Shown: in pieces, positions 46,701-57,812 of the stretch
Numbering within the stretch: position 1 is the stretch's first letter
Layout of the letters: every line of letters begins with the position of its first letter
Assembly (NCBI GenBank): GCA_002914805.1
Contig: JXTB01000142.1
Location: 644,727 to 708,726 of the forward strand
DNA: 64,000 nucleotides
Reading direction: 5' to 3'
Source: Parasponia andersonii
Taxonomy: Eukaryota > Streptophyta > Magnoliopsida > Rosales > Cannabaceae
The notes under the pieces: generated by a model
The model's database searches: none
Seen by the model: the letters and a program-made list of their open reading frames with translations, nothing else
Told to the model about the DNA's origin: nothing
Made by a program: the position numbers and the translations under genes

Positions 46701-48674
46701 TTAAAGAGAAGGAGAAGAAACAAACTGTCTGGGTAAGCTAAAAAGATCCTCCCCTTCAAATGGAGATGTCCAGTCCCGAGAACCAGCCCCAGATGTTTCA
46801 GAACTCGCAGCTCCACCATCTTGCAGTCCCGCAAAGGATACACCATTCACATTAGGGGAAGCCGACCTCATTCCAGGCTGGGCAGCTGCCAATCCAGAAG
46901 CTTTCGTTTCATAGATGTTTGCATTGTTCTTCATGTAGGAGGCAACCCCTAGCAACAACCCGTTAGGCCTCGTTGATGTCAAACGTCGATCCAAGGTCCA
47001 GTCTATGCTGGTGTAATCTAATTGCAGCATTGAGCCACCAGTGTTCCAATCTACCGGAGATGATGCGCCTGAAGAGCCAGCTGAACCCAACCCGGAGAAA
47101 AGTCCAAGGGAAGAAGCGGCAGCTAGAGTCGGTGATGCACCTGTTCTGCTACTCCACAATCCATTCCCTCGGCTATTTCCAGGGGAATCCCCTGGGCCAT
47201 TGCTGGGAACAAGCTGTTGATGTTGCTGTTGTTGATACTGAAACTGGTGGTACATCTGATTTGAGCTCAGATTGTTTGGGCTGAGGCTTCCAACGCTACT
47301 AGTAATTTGTGGCAAAAAGCCACTAGACCTCATAACTTCTACATTACTCGTTGGATACCAACTGGCAGCTGTGCCAGGAAGTGACGAGCTCATACTTGCC
47401 TGAACCTGCTTTGTATTTAGCAACTGAGGACGCTGCATCATAATAACTGGCTCCCTCACTGCCCCGGCCTGTAGGTTTTTTACATCATTTCCATCTGTTA
47501 CATAATGGGTTTCGGCCTTGGCTGGTGAAGACAACACCTGCGATGGTGATGCCAAAGAATAAGAAACAGAAGGATTTAATCCTGCATTAGGCCACCTTTT
47601 ATCAACCGGCAATGCTGGCTGTTGGGGTTTCGCCCAATCTATCTTTGGTTGAACTCTCTTCATAGGCTGCAAATTTTTGCTTGCAGATTCTGAAGATCCT
47701 GACACTGTAACTGTTTGCTTGGTGTAGTTGAAATCCCTTTCATCTTTTCTTTGTTGTATTGTTAGAGGAGGATTAGATTTTGCTTGAGGCCTCATATTCT
47801 GATTAACTGCAAGTGAAAGCTTGCCATTACTGACAGTTGGAGGATCACCAGTTTCTTCTGGCTTAGGCGCCGCAGAATGTGGGTCTTGCTTCAATTCTCT
47901 TAAGCTTTCTGCAGCTTTCTCAAGATCACCTTCACAGGCAACAACGGCTCTTTCAACTTCCTGTTTTGAGCACTTGTACCTCGTTTCCATATCTGCAATC
48001 CGAGCAAGCTCTTCCGATATGTCAATTTTCAAATTACTCCCGCCAAGATTTTGATCCCTGAACTTATCAGCTTCTTCACCACCTTCAAACAGCCAGTTAA
48101 CAGATTCTTCTACCCTACCTTCGTTCAGTATAAGAGCCATTGTTGCACGTTCCTGAGAAAATCCCATTGCCACAAGCTGTTGAGCAAGTGCTTCAAGCTT
48201 TCTTGACATAAGATAGCCACTGCACCGCTCGTGCAATTCCAGAGCTCGCCTCTCCTTCTGACGCTGATGTTTTTTCTCATTCTTCTGGCGTATTTTTTCT
48301 CGCTTGTCATTGTCAGCAGCTCCTGGTATTGTTTCCTGCCGAACTGGAAGATTTGTCTTCTCTTTGTGATCTTCAGATTCACCAGACCAGCTGCCATTAT
48401 TGGAAACAGAATCATACTCAATCCCTGCCGCAAGAGAGCTTCCAGAATGATCATCTGACTCGTCTATGTTCCGGAAACGACCATTAGTCTGAAGAGATGA
48501 TGCAATTGATGTTGGTGACAATTCAAGAGTGTGAAATGTTCCCAAAATTGGATTGTACGCACTAGCTGGGACACCACTACTGGCACTAGCAGGTACTGAA
48601 GGCTTTGCAGCAGCCTTCTGAGATTCCTTGCTAGCCTTTTTGTCTTTTGATTTAGATCTTGATGCTAGAGACAT
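46701..48674 (-). CDS. UBA-domain protein, plant-specific, with long low-complexity tail
   Basis: This is a single coding exon of 657 aa from the ATG at 48674 (MSLASRSKSK); the frame is open a little further upstream but without an ATG. Residues 1-40 are lysine/serine/alanine rich. Residues 122-150 are a strongly charged helix (DKREKIRQKNEKKHQRQKER). A UBA fold follows at about 160-198 with the hallmark MGF (170-172), then a second UBA/TS-N-like helical unit at about 221-262 (MetRYKCSKQEVERAVVACE). The rest is serine-, asparagine- and glutamine-rich with few features. UBA domains bind ubiquitin, so a role as a ubiquitin-binding adaptor is likely but unproven. The 5' side shows a good splice acceptor (CTACTTTCAG before 48704), implying a long leader intron. 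The gene converges on the ISPE pair. Confidence 0.88.
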   Translation of the reverse strand: MSLASRSKSKDKKASKESQKAAAKPSVPASASSGVPASAYNPILGTFHTLELSPTSIASSLQTNGRFRNIDESDDHSGSSLAAGIEYDSVSNNGSWSGESEDHKEKTNLPVRQETIPGAADNDKREKIRQKNEKKHQRQKERRALELHERCSGYLMSRKLEALAQQLVAMGFSQERATMALILNEGRVEESVNWLFEGGEEADKFRDQNLGGSNLKIDISEELARIADMETRYKCSKQEVERAVVACEGDLEKAAESLRELKQDPHSAAPKPEETGDPPTVSNGKLSLAVNQNMRPQAKSNPPLTIQQRKDERDFNYTKQTVTVSGSSESASKNLQPMKRVQPKIDWAKPQQPALPVDKRWPNAGLNPSVSYSLASPSQVLSSPAKAETHYVTDGNDVKNLQAGAVREPVIMMQRPQLLNTKQVQASMSSSLPGTAASWYPTSNVEVMRSSGFLPQITSSVGSLSPNNLSSNQMYHQFQYQQQQHQQLVPSNGPGDSPGNSRGNGLWSSRTGASPTLAAASSLGLFSGLGSAGSSGASSPVDWNTGGSMLQLDYTSIDWTLDRRLTSTRPNGLLLGVASYMKNNANIYETKASGLAAAQPGMRSASPNVNGVSFAGLQDGGAASSETSGAGSRDWTSPFEGEDLFSLPRQFVSSPSL

Positions 48675-48704
48675 CTCTTTCAAAAGCAATGTGTTCCTGC
48701 ACTT

Positions 48705-51390
48705 CTGAAAGTAGTTGATTCTTTAGATTAGATTGATATCTAAGAGAAATTGCTTCTTTGATCTACTTTACTAAATGGTTATCAACCCCCCTAATACAAA
48801 GTAAAAGAGCAAAGCGATATTACAATGATCTTAACAGAACACGTGCATGTAACACATGCACACACATACTAGAATCACAATGGCTCACCCGAAAAAAATA
48901 AGTAAAGAATTTATTTCTGAACAAATGAAACAGTTAAATAAAAATAAGGGGCATGAATGCATGATCTTTTGGATGATGTAAAAAGGAAAAAAATAAAACA
49001 AACAAAAACAAAAGCAAAACAAAACAAACCAAATACACAAAACCTATCCAAATTATCTTAAGTAACAGCTTCAATGAAGTCTCACCAGCAAACTGCCACC
49101 CCAGATATAAAAAGGTTCTCCTTTGCGCTTGTATGAAACAAGTACAACAAATACACCTTATAAGAAAGGATTCCAGCATTTCACAGATAATTTCTTTCGT
49201 ATATTAAACTAGTATTCCCTAGTGCTTCTATGAAACAAAGACACCTTATAAGAGAGGATTCCAACAGTTGACATAAACGCCAAAGACATGAGGGATAGCG
49301 TTCACGCAATTCAGATATATACTGCTTTCCATAGCCTGCTCTCATTCTTGAACTATTATTCAGGCACTTAAAATAACCTTGTTTTTGAAACTCTGTTAAC
49401 AAAGGAATGCCAACACTGAACTTCATCCATACAATAACTTTTCTGTACGACGACATTTACCTAGCTATAAAGTCTTCAATGTCAATCTAATCATAATAAA
49501 AAAAATCCTCGTTCTAAGTAGGATTTCACAGATTATTTCTTTTGTAGATTAAACTAGTATTCCCTTGTGCTTATATGACAAAAAAAACACCTTATAAGAG
49601 AGGATTCCAACACTTGACATAAACACCAAAGACATGAGGGATAGCGTTCATGCAATTCAGATATATACTGCTTTCCATAGCCTGCTCTCGTCCTTGAACT
49701 AATAATATTCAGGCACTTAAAATAACCTTGTTTTTGAAAATCTGTTAGCAAAGGAATTTGATCCATGTAATAACCTTTTGTACGATGACCTTTACCAAGC
49801 TATAACATCTTCAACGTCAATCTATACCCCCCCCCCCCTCTTTTCTCTCTATCTCCTCCTCTTAATAACTTTTGAGGAATTTAAAACAATAGGTTCTACA
49901 ATGCTCCCTTACACTAAGCTTAGATAAAAGTTTTCCCAGTCCCACTTCATGGTAAACATGTGGGAGCAAGAAAAAGAGGCAGCAGGAACAGAGAGTAAGA
50001 AAACAAACAAAACAATAAAACCTTATGTTAAACAGAGAGGGTCTGCAACAAGCTAGAACCCCATTGATAGAACAAGCATATATTATTCCTATTCTGACAG
50101 GAATTGGACATCGAGTTACTCTCCTACAACTCAACCAATGAAGCTATCACCCAAAGGATAAAAAAGTACAACTTTAACATGCAAAGAAATTATCGACAAA
50201 GGGCATAATTCAATATGAAAAACATTACAAGTACTTTTCGTTCAAACAATATTTTCCATCTCATCAAAGAACAGTAAATGTCCACAAATTGAGCTCGATA
50301 GCAACACTCAGGTTCTCTCACATGCAAAAATTCTACCAAACGGGATTCAACATACAATACTCACTTGTATTCCTTTCTCCCTCCTGCCCAACAATGCCAA
50401 ATGAAACACAAAATACAACAAATGAAAGATGTAACAATGTATAGTTGTATGATTTCTACATAAACAATAGTAGATAATTAACTGAAGACTTAGCTTTCCG
50501 GTTAGAAATCGTTTTTATGTTTCACACAAATTCTAGAAACCTGTAAATGATCTTAAACACAAGTTTCTGGTAATTTACGCATGCGTTTAAACAGCAAAGA
50601 AAAGCTCGAATACACGATTAACAGCTAATACAGAATCAACATCAAGGTCAAAGAACAACGAGCCTCAGCGATCAGCGTAAGCTAAAAAAGTCTGCCACAC
50701 AAGAACAGGACAAGCGCCCATTGCATACACAACCAATTGCTTATTCAGAACAGATATCAAGCTCTTCCCATTAATATGACTCCATAAAGTTCCCCCTTTA
50801 CGAATTCGCAACTTTCTTATATATCGGGCAATCGTCTTAAATGGACCGAATTAGACAAATCTCCTCTTCATCAATATAAAAGATTCTACGAAAATTAAAT
50901 CTGGTACCACTCACAAACCATTTCCGGTCAATTATTCTGCCCCTGCCAAAGCCATTTCCCCGAAGCTTTGCCCAGAAATTCCACAAACAAGCGTATTCCG
51001 GATCAAACCCAAGACCCAATTTCGAAAACCTCGAATCCCCACATTAATAGCGAATCCTTTATAAACAACTCATCGTGGACAAGCCAATAGCAATGACAGA
51101 GCAATGCGGATCATGGTCCGCCACTCGCTGTACGATCCGCGAAAACCAAATCTCAGAGCCGAAAATGACCAGTTCGCAAATGACCCAATTCACGTACATC
51201 GAAACCCACAAGAACCGGGCAAGGGCAATTCCAACCCCCAATCGACCAAAGAAACAGACGAAGGAGACAATTGCACCATAACATAGCCACCATGAAAATG
51301 TAATTATACGAATGAAATGAATCCAACACAGAAGGATTCTCGATCAGAGAGAGAGAGAGAGAGAGAGGGAGAGGAGAGAGAGAAACCAAC
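48705..51390 (-). other. Presumed 5' leader intron of the UBA-domain gene
   Basis: On the minus strand ATTTACAG|GTTGGT at 51390 can serve as donor and CTACTTTCAG at 48705 as acceptor, giving a 2.7-kb intron wholly before the ATG. No other gene is seen inside it. It contains the tandem duplication at 49100-49800. The intron is inferred from splice signals only. Confidence 0.5.
49100..49800 (-). repeat. Tandem duplication (period about 355 bp) in the leader intron
   Basis: The block from TTAAACTAGTATTCC (49204) through GGATAGCGTTCA, CTGCTTTCCATAGCCTGCTC and ACTTAAAATAACCTTGTTTT recurs from 49551, with a few substitutions and small gaps. A third, partial copy of the first 80 bases or so precedes it near 49120-49200. 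Confidence 0.9.
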
Positions 51391-51615
51391 CTGTAAATGC
51401 AAAGGGAAGGCGGTAATCAGAGAAGGAATCGGAGCGAAATGTGAGTCGTTGAGAGAGATAGAGATAGAGATAGAGATAGAGATAGAGACAGAGAGAGAGA
51501 GAGATTGTATATTCGAGGGTGAAACTGAATCGCAGGAGCGATAGAATTAGGGTTTTGAGAAAAGAGGGAGACGAAGAGGAGAGAGAGACAGAGGGAGAGA
51601 GAGAGAGAGATTTGA
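51391..51615 (-). promoter_or_regulatory. Presumed 5'-UTR exon with CT-rich tracts and a telo-box
   Basis: On the minus strand this block is dominated by CT repeats (plus-strand GA runs at about 51345-51385, 51455-51505, 51570-51610) and contains AAACCCTAA (51547-51555), the telo-box often found near the start of plant genes for translation and growth. It ends at a plausible splice donor (51390). CT-rich leaders of this sort are common in plants. The transcription start is not determined. Confidence 0.45.
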
Positions 51616-52344
51616 TAATAAAAATTAAAAAAGAAAATAGAGAAAACCAAAATTATATTAATGGAAGGATGGTAGATTGCCTCGTCACCACCCCATTTTT
51701 TTGGCTTCTTTTCTTTTTTTTTTTTTGGGGGGGGGGGGGGGCTCATTTTTCGTTTTCATTTTTTTTTAACTTTTTCCATTTTTTTTCTTTTTAGTTATTT
51801 ATTTACCTAATTTAATATTTTTTATTATGGTTCATTTTTTAACCGTTTACTGTTCTTTTTATTTTCTTCCGCTCTTATTTCTTTTTATTTTTTTCTCTAA
51901 AAAAGGCGATAAGAGAATTTATATTGAATCAAATAAGGAGAAGGGTGTGGTAGAGATTTTTTTTTTTTTTTTGCTTTGGAAAATTTAATTTTAAGAATTA
52001 TAAATGTTCTATGGTTTAAACTTTTTTTAAGGGTACTACTTTCCTTTATGCTTGAACCCAAAAAAAAAAAAAAAAAAAAAACTACTTAATACGGAAAAAA
52101 ATGGAAAAAGAGTAACTTCACTGAAAAATTACGGAGACAATGTTATAGTTAAAGTGACTGGTTGGCTAAGTGGAATTTGAACTTTTACACAACACCACAT
52201 TTGTCTCGTGGAATTTATGACTCCAAAGAAATTAAAAATTTGTACAGGCCTAACATTGAAGTTGATGTTGGACAAGTTTTACAAAAAGTTAACAGCCACG
52301 TGTAAAAAACAATATTTAGTTCCTAAAAAAAATGGATAATAATA
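51616..52344. other. Intergenic, presumed promoter side of the UBA gene
   Basis: There is no gene. It has long homopolymer tracts (T and G near 51715-51741, A near 52060-52080) and otherwise nothing I can name. Confidence 0.5.
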
Positions 52345-53110
52345 TTAAAATATCTTATTTTTAACTTTTTTAAAAATATATATTATTTTTAAATATCTAC
52401 AAAATAATACCATCACTTTTAAATTTTCACAAAATAATATCTTGATTTTTGAATTTATGCAAAATAATACATTCATTTTTGAATTTTACAAATTAATAGC
52501 CTAACAATTAAAATTATTGTAAATTAATACCCTAACATTTAAAGTTCGTATAAATTTATAATCTCAATACCCAATAAGTTGATTTTAATAATAAAAAGAT
52601 AATATTAGTCATCGTCAATTTAATTAAAACTTATTAAATAATAATAAAATTTCTGAAAAATATTTGTAGTTAGTTTATTTCACTTTTTATTTTAAAAAAA
52701 AGATAAAAAAAATAGAACGAAAGATAAAAATAATTAATTGTAAAAAAAAAACATGAGAAGTAAAAATAAAATTTTGTTTTTTTAGCAATTAACCAAAAAA
52801 AGTAGTTATAAAATAATTTCTGATAATATACTAATATCTAACATTTTTAATAAATATACGGTGTTTGCATATTTTAATTTGCTCATAATATAAATATACA
52901 AAGAAAACAAAAGTTAGAGATATTAATTTACAGAAATCGTAAATAGCAGGGTATTAATTTACAGAATTCAAAAATAAAGGTATTAATTTGTAGAAATTAT
53001 AAATGTGGGGATATTAATTTATAGAATTTCCAAAATGAGGTTATTAATTTAAAAAATTCAAACGATAGGATATTTTTTGAAAAAAAAGTTTAAAATAAGA
53101 GTATTTTTAC
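52345..53110. mobile_element. Foldback-like element: inverted arms made of about 37-bp tandem units
   Basis: The left arm (about 52345-52552) repeats a unit like TTTTTGAATTTTACAAATTA-ATACC four to five times. The right arm (about 52909-53110) carries the reverse complement (GGTATTAATTTGTAGAAATT and relatives), also four to five times. The outer ends also match in inverse: ATATCTTATTTTTAAC at the left, GTTTAAAATAAGAGTAT at the right. The spacer of about 350 bp has no coding sequence. Long inverted arms built of tandem units are the form of foldback or Mutator-related foldback elements. The target duplication was not found. Confidence 0.65.
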
Positions 53111-55141
53111 ATGATTAATCTAAAAAATCAGACATAGTTACATAAGCTTTTAGGAGTGACATTGCAAAATAAAATAAATAGAGGAGTGTAAAAATACACT
53201 TTTTTTAAAATTTTTATCCAATTTTCTCATGTGTATACGTAAATCATACTAAAAATATTGAACTTAAATAGTAGAATATATGTGTCAAGACTAGGACAGT
53301 TAAAATATAGCACAACTAGTATTTCTCAAAGAAATAGGAAGCAAATATGGTAGAAAAATCAAATTTCATAATTAAATATATTTATCTTGATATTTTAATA
53401 ATGAGTGATTTTATTATTTTAGGAAAATTTATGTTGCAGTAATTTAATTTGATTTAGCAAAATTTTGATTTTTATGAAATTTTGATTTTCTTTGCGTCAA
53501 ATTTAGGTAATTTCTCTTTATTTTTATTTTAGTTTCCCAATAATGCTTAGGACATAAATATGTAAGTCTCATAAATTATAAGGGTCGAACTTTTTTTTTA
53601 ATGGAAAATTAAGTGTTTGCTTGTCTCAATATTTTGCGAAATCAACGGGTAATTGATGCCTATTTTCTGACATTTGTGTGTGAATCAACAAGTTAAAATA
53701 TGCAATATTTTACATATTATTGCGAGAATCAACAAATTTAAGGTGGTGTAGTTTCACTATGATGGGTGGCCTTTCTTATTCATGCTCCACACTGCATTAG
53801 TTGGTATCAGCACCTTGTTATGCTCTTTGAGAGTCATGCCACCAAAGAGATGTACTAGAGCTTATAAAGCCATAATGAAGATGTATGAACGTGAAGACGA
53901 CACCACTCAATTACACTAATAAACGAATTTATTTGAGATTCCTAATCAACAATTGATGAGTGAGGAATTAGTTAATTGGTTCAGTTTAGATCCAGTCTAC
54001 AACTTAAGCGATGTAGATTAAGAAGGTAATAGGTTTGACTCAGATCCAATCTTTGACTCAAGTGACAATGATGGAGTTAAATTAGACCTAATCTTTAATT
54101 TCGCTAATAAGAAATATCAAAGTTATGAGCTTAAATTAAATATGTCATTAGACTCTAACAAGGTCACTGTTCACTCATTTAACCTAATTTTTAAATTATG
54201 CAAATCAATATTTTATAAATATGTACCTAATTAAGTTAAAGACCTCAAGTACCACTCATTAACTTATTAAAAACTTTTAAACAATAATATTATTATTAGA
54301 AAATATTTTATAATTTTTTTCATCTTTCGTAAAAAGAAACAAAAATAATACATATAGAATGAGGGACACCACATGTTTATTTTTTTTATTTTACCTTCTA
54401 TGCCAAAATTATACTAGTTTTTAATATGTTTTAATTGAGTTAATGACGGATGCACTATCTTTTTACCTTCTATTTTTTTAAAAAAATATGAAAAAAAAAA
54501 TCATGTGTTCTTAGAAATTCAAAAAAAAAAAATATACCTTCATTTTCATTTATCATACAATTTACCGATCAGAGCTTTATGGAATTAATATTATTCTCGT
54601 TTTACTCTCATTATATTATAATATTATATCATGGGAAATAAAGGGAGAGAAGGCGTACAGTCTAAAACCATATTCCTAAGGGAGAGAATACGTACAGTCT
54701 TCATTCCCACCGTAGTTTTCCATAGTTGCAGTAGAGAAGCTCAAAAAATAGGTCGTTTGGTGTGTAAAGGTACGTTGTCAAAATTTGATTGTCACTTTCA
54801 TTGGTCTATTTCATCGTTCTCCACAAATCAAACACAGTTTAGCTGCATATTACATTGAAATGATGTTGTTGTTGTTTTTTTTTTTTTTTCCGGTAAAGTT
54901 TTAGGGCTTTATTTGGGAATGGGTGATATATTATGGTCTTTTAGTCATCTAGATCTTTTGGATAAAAATCACTTCTTGTGGTGACTTATGCTTTGTAGAA
55001 TATAGATTTTCGTGTATTATTCTAGATGGGTAATGATTTTATAAGTTGTGTTATAATTGTATTTGGTGTCTAGTTGAGTGGAATTTTCAAAGTATTTTTT
55101 TTTTAATCATTGAATTTTAATTTTCTTGAATAGATTAAAGA

Positions 55142-55464
55142 ATGTCTTATCACAAGACGAAGATATGGTACGAGAGAAGTCTAGGAAACGTGTGGGAATT
55201 GGATCCTGACACATCTAATTTTATGGACTTTACGGCTCACTTGTGTGATTTAGTGCTGGGAAATGAATATGCAAAAGGGAAGGTTAAGTTAGTAATAGAA
55301 GCATTTATAGAGTATAGTCACAAAAATCAATTTTAGTGCAAGACGACAATAGCCTTATAGAGATGTTTAAAGACAACAAAGAATTTGGCTTGATTAATAT
55401 TGAGGTCAGAGTAGAAAAAGACGACGACTATGGTATCTTTACCACCAATGCCTACTATAACTAA
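55142..55464 (+). pseudogene. Remnant of the N-terminal domain of a MuDR-type transposase
   Basis: The frame from 55142 reads WELDPDTSNFMDFTAHLCDL, then GKVKLVIEAFIEYSHKNQF and a stop. Shifted by one base it goes on as NSLIEMFKDNKEFGLINIEV and VRVEKDDDYGIFTTNAYYN, then a stop at about 55464. I recall this order (a PB1-like domain followed by MEMFK..KELGLINIE) from the front of plant Mutator-like transposases. Zinc-finger and catalytic parts are absent. One frameshift near 55330 breaks it. The assignment is from memory. Confidence 0.45.
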
Positions 55465-56463
55465 GCCAACATCATGAATAATTATAAACAATTATTTTGG
55501 TTTGGTCTAGTTTACAACATCATGAACAATTATTTGTCTTTTATGAATATTATGGTGTTTATCTGGAATGGTTATCGGTAGTACTTTTGATTTTTTGTAC
55601 GGTTGCTTAGTCCCTTTTTTTAATGTTCTGTAACCTGTTGCTATTTATGCAATGGTATAACTTTCGGAAAAAAAAATTTCTTATTTTGATGACAAATTAT
55701 AAGTCTATTTCTAGCACATTAATCAATTTTAAAAACAATAAATAAATACATAAATAAAGAAATAAAAAAGAAAAGAAGAAGAAGAAGAGAGGAGACAATT
55801 CAACAAACAGCAATTGACGACCAAAATTCGATTTTCATTGCATTGTCAAAAATATATATATTATTTAATAAAAAAATCAGAATTAATATAATGAGAATAA
55901 AAGGGAAATAATATTAATTCTTTGAAACTTTGACTGTCAAAGGTAATAAATGATATGATAAATGAAATAGAAGGTATTTTTTAATTTTTAAAAATACAAG
56001 ATTTTTTTCACATTTTTTTTAAAACAAAAAATATTTTAGCGGTAATTTTACTAAAATTAATTAATTGAGCATCACTAGTATACATTTGCACTTTAAATGC
56101 TAGGGTGCTAAATTGTATAATCCAAAGTTTAGTTTCGTTTTTGCAGCGAAGTCAGAAAGTCAGGATACTTTTTAGTCATTATCTCCTTTCATGCTATCAA
56201 GTTCTGCAATTTCATCGCTCCAATATTTGATTTGTCATAAATTATGAAGATTCTAGTTTATTCATATTGAGTTAGAGTGGGTGTCTTTTCTTTTTTATTC
56301 ACATTTTGTTTTAATAAATGTCTATAACTAAATGTTTGAATTTATGTATTTTTACACAGTATATTTACTTATATATTTATGTATTTTTACACAGTATATT
56401 TACTTATATATCAATTTTAGTTTACCGTAAATTAGTTCTTTTATCATATTTTACACTTAATAT

Positions 56464-56465
<2 letters not shown>

Positions 56466-56494
<29 letters not shown>

Positions 56495-56495
56495 T
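56466..56495. repeat. TA microsatellite
   Basis: This is a run of about 14 TA repeats. A similar run lies at about 4471-4492 and a shorter one near 33337-33365. Confidence 0.9.
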
Positions 56496-57812
56496 GATAT
56501 ATTGATCAAGAACACTTGCAGAAAGATATTTACTTAAAATGAGGAAAAACAAATCTATCATTTTGCTATAATTACCTTTCTTATATAAATTAAAGATGCT
56601 ACAAATTTGAGAATGAATTCTCTCCAACCTGAGGAGAACGATGCAATCTATATTGAGAAAGAAATATAGAGAATTAAAGATTCAGATTTTTAATGAGAAA
56701 TTTCTAGAAATTAGAGTCAAATTCCATGGTTAAAGATATTTATTTTAATATTTCAGTAATTTTATTATTTTAAGTGAGTTTATGTCCTAGTAATTTAATT
56801 TGATTTAGAAAGTCAAAAATCGAATTTATCAATTTTGATTTGTCTATGTTTAAATTAAGGTAATTTCCCATTATGTTATTTCTCTTCATTTTTATTTTAA
56901 TTTCCTGTTATGTTTAGGACATTTATTCTATAAATAAGAAAATCCCGTTTTTGTGCAGGTTTAATTCTGGCAATGAAAATTTTGAGTGTTACTCATTTTA
57001 TTTTCAGTTGTCTCCTTATTCTACAAAATCAACGCGTAATTGATGCATTTTTTCCTAGTATTCATGTATGAATTCACAGGTTAATAGAAGCCACATTTCC
57101 TATATTCTTGCGGTAATCAACAGATTTAGGAAGGATGCTATTTCACTGTAACGAGCAATGATGTAGCCAAGATTTTTGTTTAATTAGAGTAAATGTTATA
57201 TTTATCTATTTTGTGGGGATTATTTTGTATTCTTACTATCTTTTAGTGAGGGCTTTATTTATAATTTAGACTAAATACTAGGATTGACAAATGTTATTAA
57301 GTCATGTTCGGGTCAATACGAATATTATATGATACGATAACATCTTAATCCAAACACAACATGATTAATAAATGTGTCAAAAATTTAAGCCCAAACACGA
57401 TATAATTAAGACATATATAACATGATACGATATGTGTAACTAATTTAATAATTATGTCATATATTTTATTATAATATATCTGACACTATTACTCAAATTT
57501 AACACGATTATACATTAATTAATTCAAATAAACACATAAATATATTTATAATTGATCAGAATCACATTTAAAATATTAAAATATTAATAAATATATCGTA
57601 TTTATATTATATCAACACGACAGGAAAACGAAATGCTTAGTAAAATGTGTTACACAGGTTAATCCAAAACTCACATATTTATAATCCATATTACTCGTAT
57701 CAATTCATCAAAACCCATTTATTTCATATTATCTTCTAGTCGTATCATCATAATATACAGAAAATTATTGGCCCTACAAAAAACTAATGAATATATGTGA
57801 ATTATTAGGTAA

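Larger units (their letters stand above)
53355..57165 (+). mobile_element. Degenerate LTR-like element bounded by about 430-bp direct repeats
   Basis: The block at about 53355-53770 recurs at about 56712-57165. Shared landmarks are TCAAATTYCATRRTTAA, TTTTATTATTTTA, GTAATTTAATTTGATTTAG, TAATTGATGC and ATCAACARATTTA. After the first repeat comes TTGGTATCAG (53801-53810), an iMet primer-binding-site-like string, then an ATG (53836) opening MPPKRCTRAYKAIMKMYERE for 27 codons, which looks like the start of a gag. Exact LTR ends are unclear and the interior is decayed and probably interrupted by other insertions. Confidence 0.5.

Noticed and set aside
47821..48458. Open frames antisense to or overlapping the UBA-domain gene
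   Set aside because: They are shadow frames of a strongly supported 657-aa protein.
51153..51794. Several open frames on both strands around GA/CT tracts
   Set aside because: They are translations of microsatellites in the presumed 5' leader of the UBA gene.
54631..54858. 75-aa frame starting MGNKGREGVQ
   Set aside because: It has no recognisable domain, its AT-rich flanks show no splice or start context, and it is inside a decayed transposon region.
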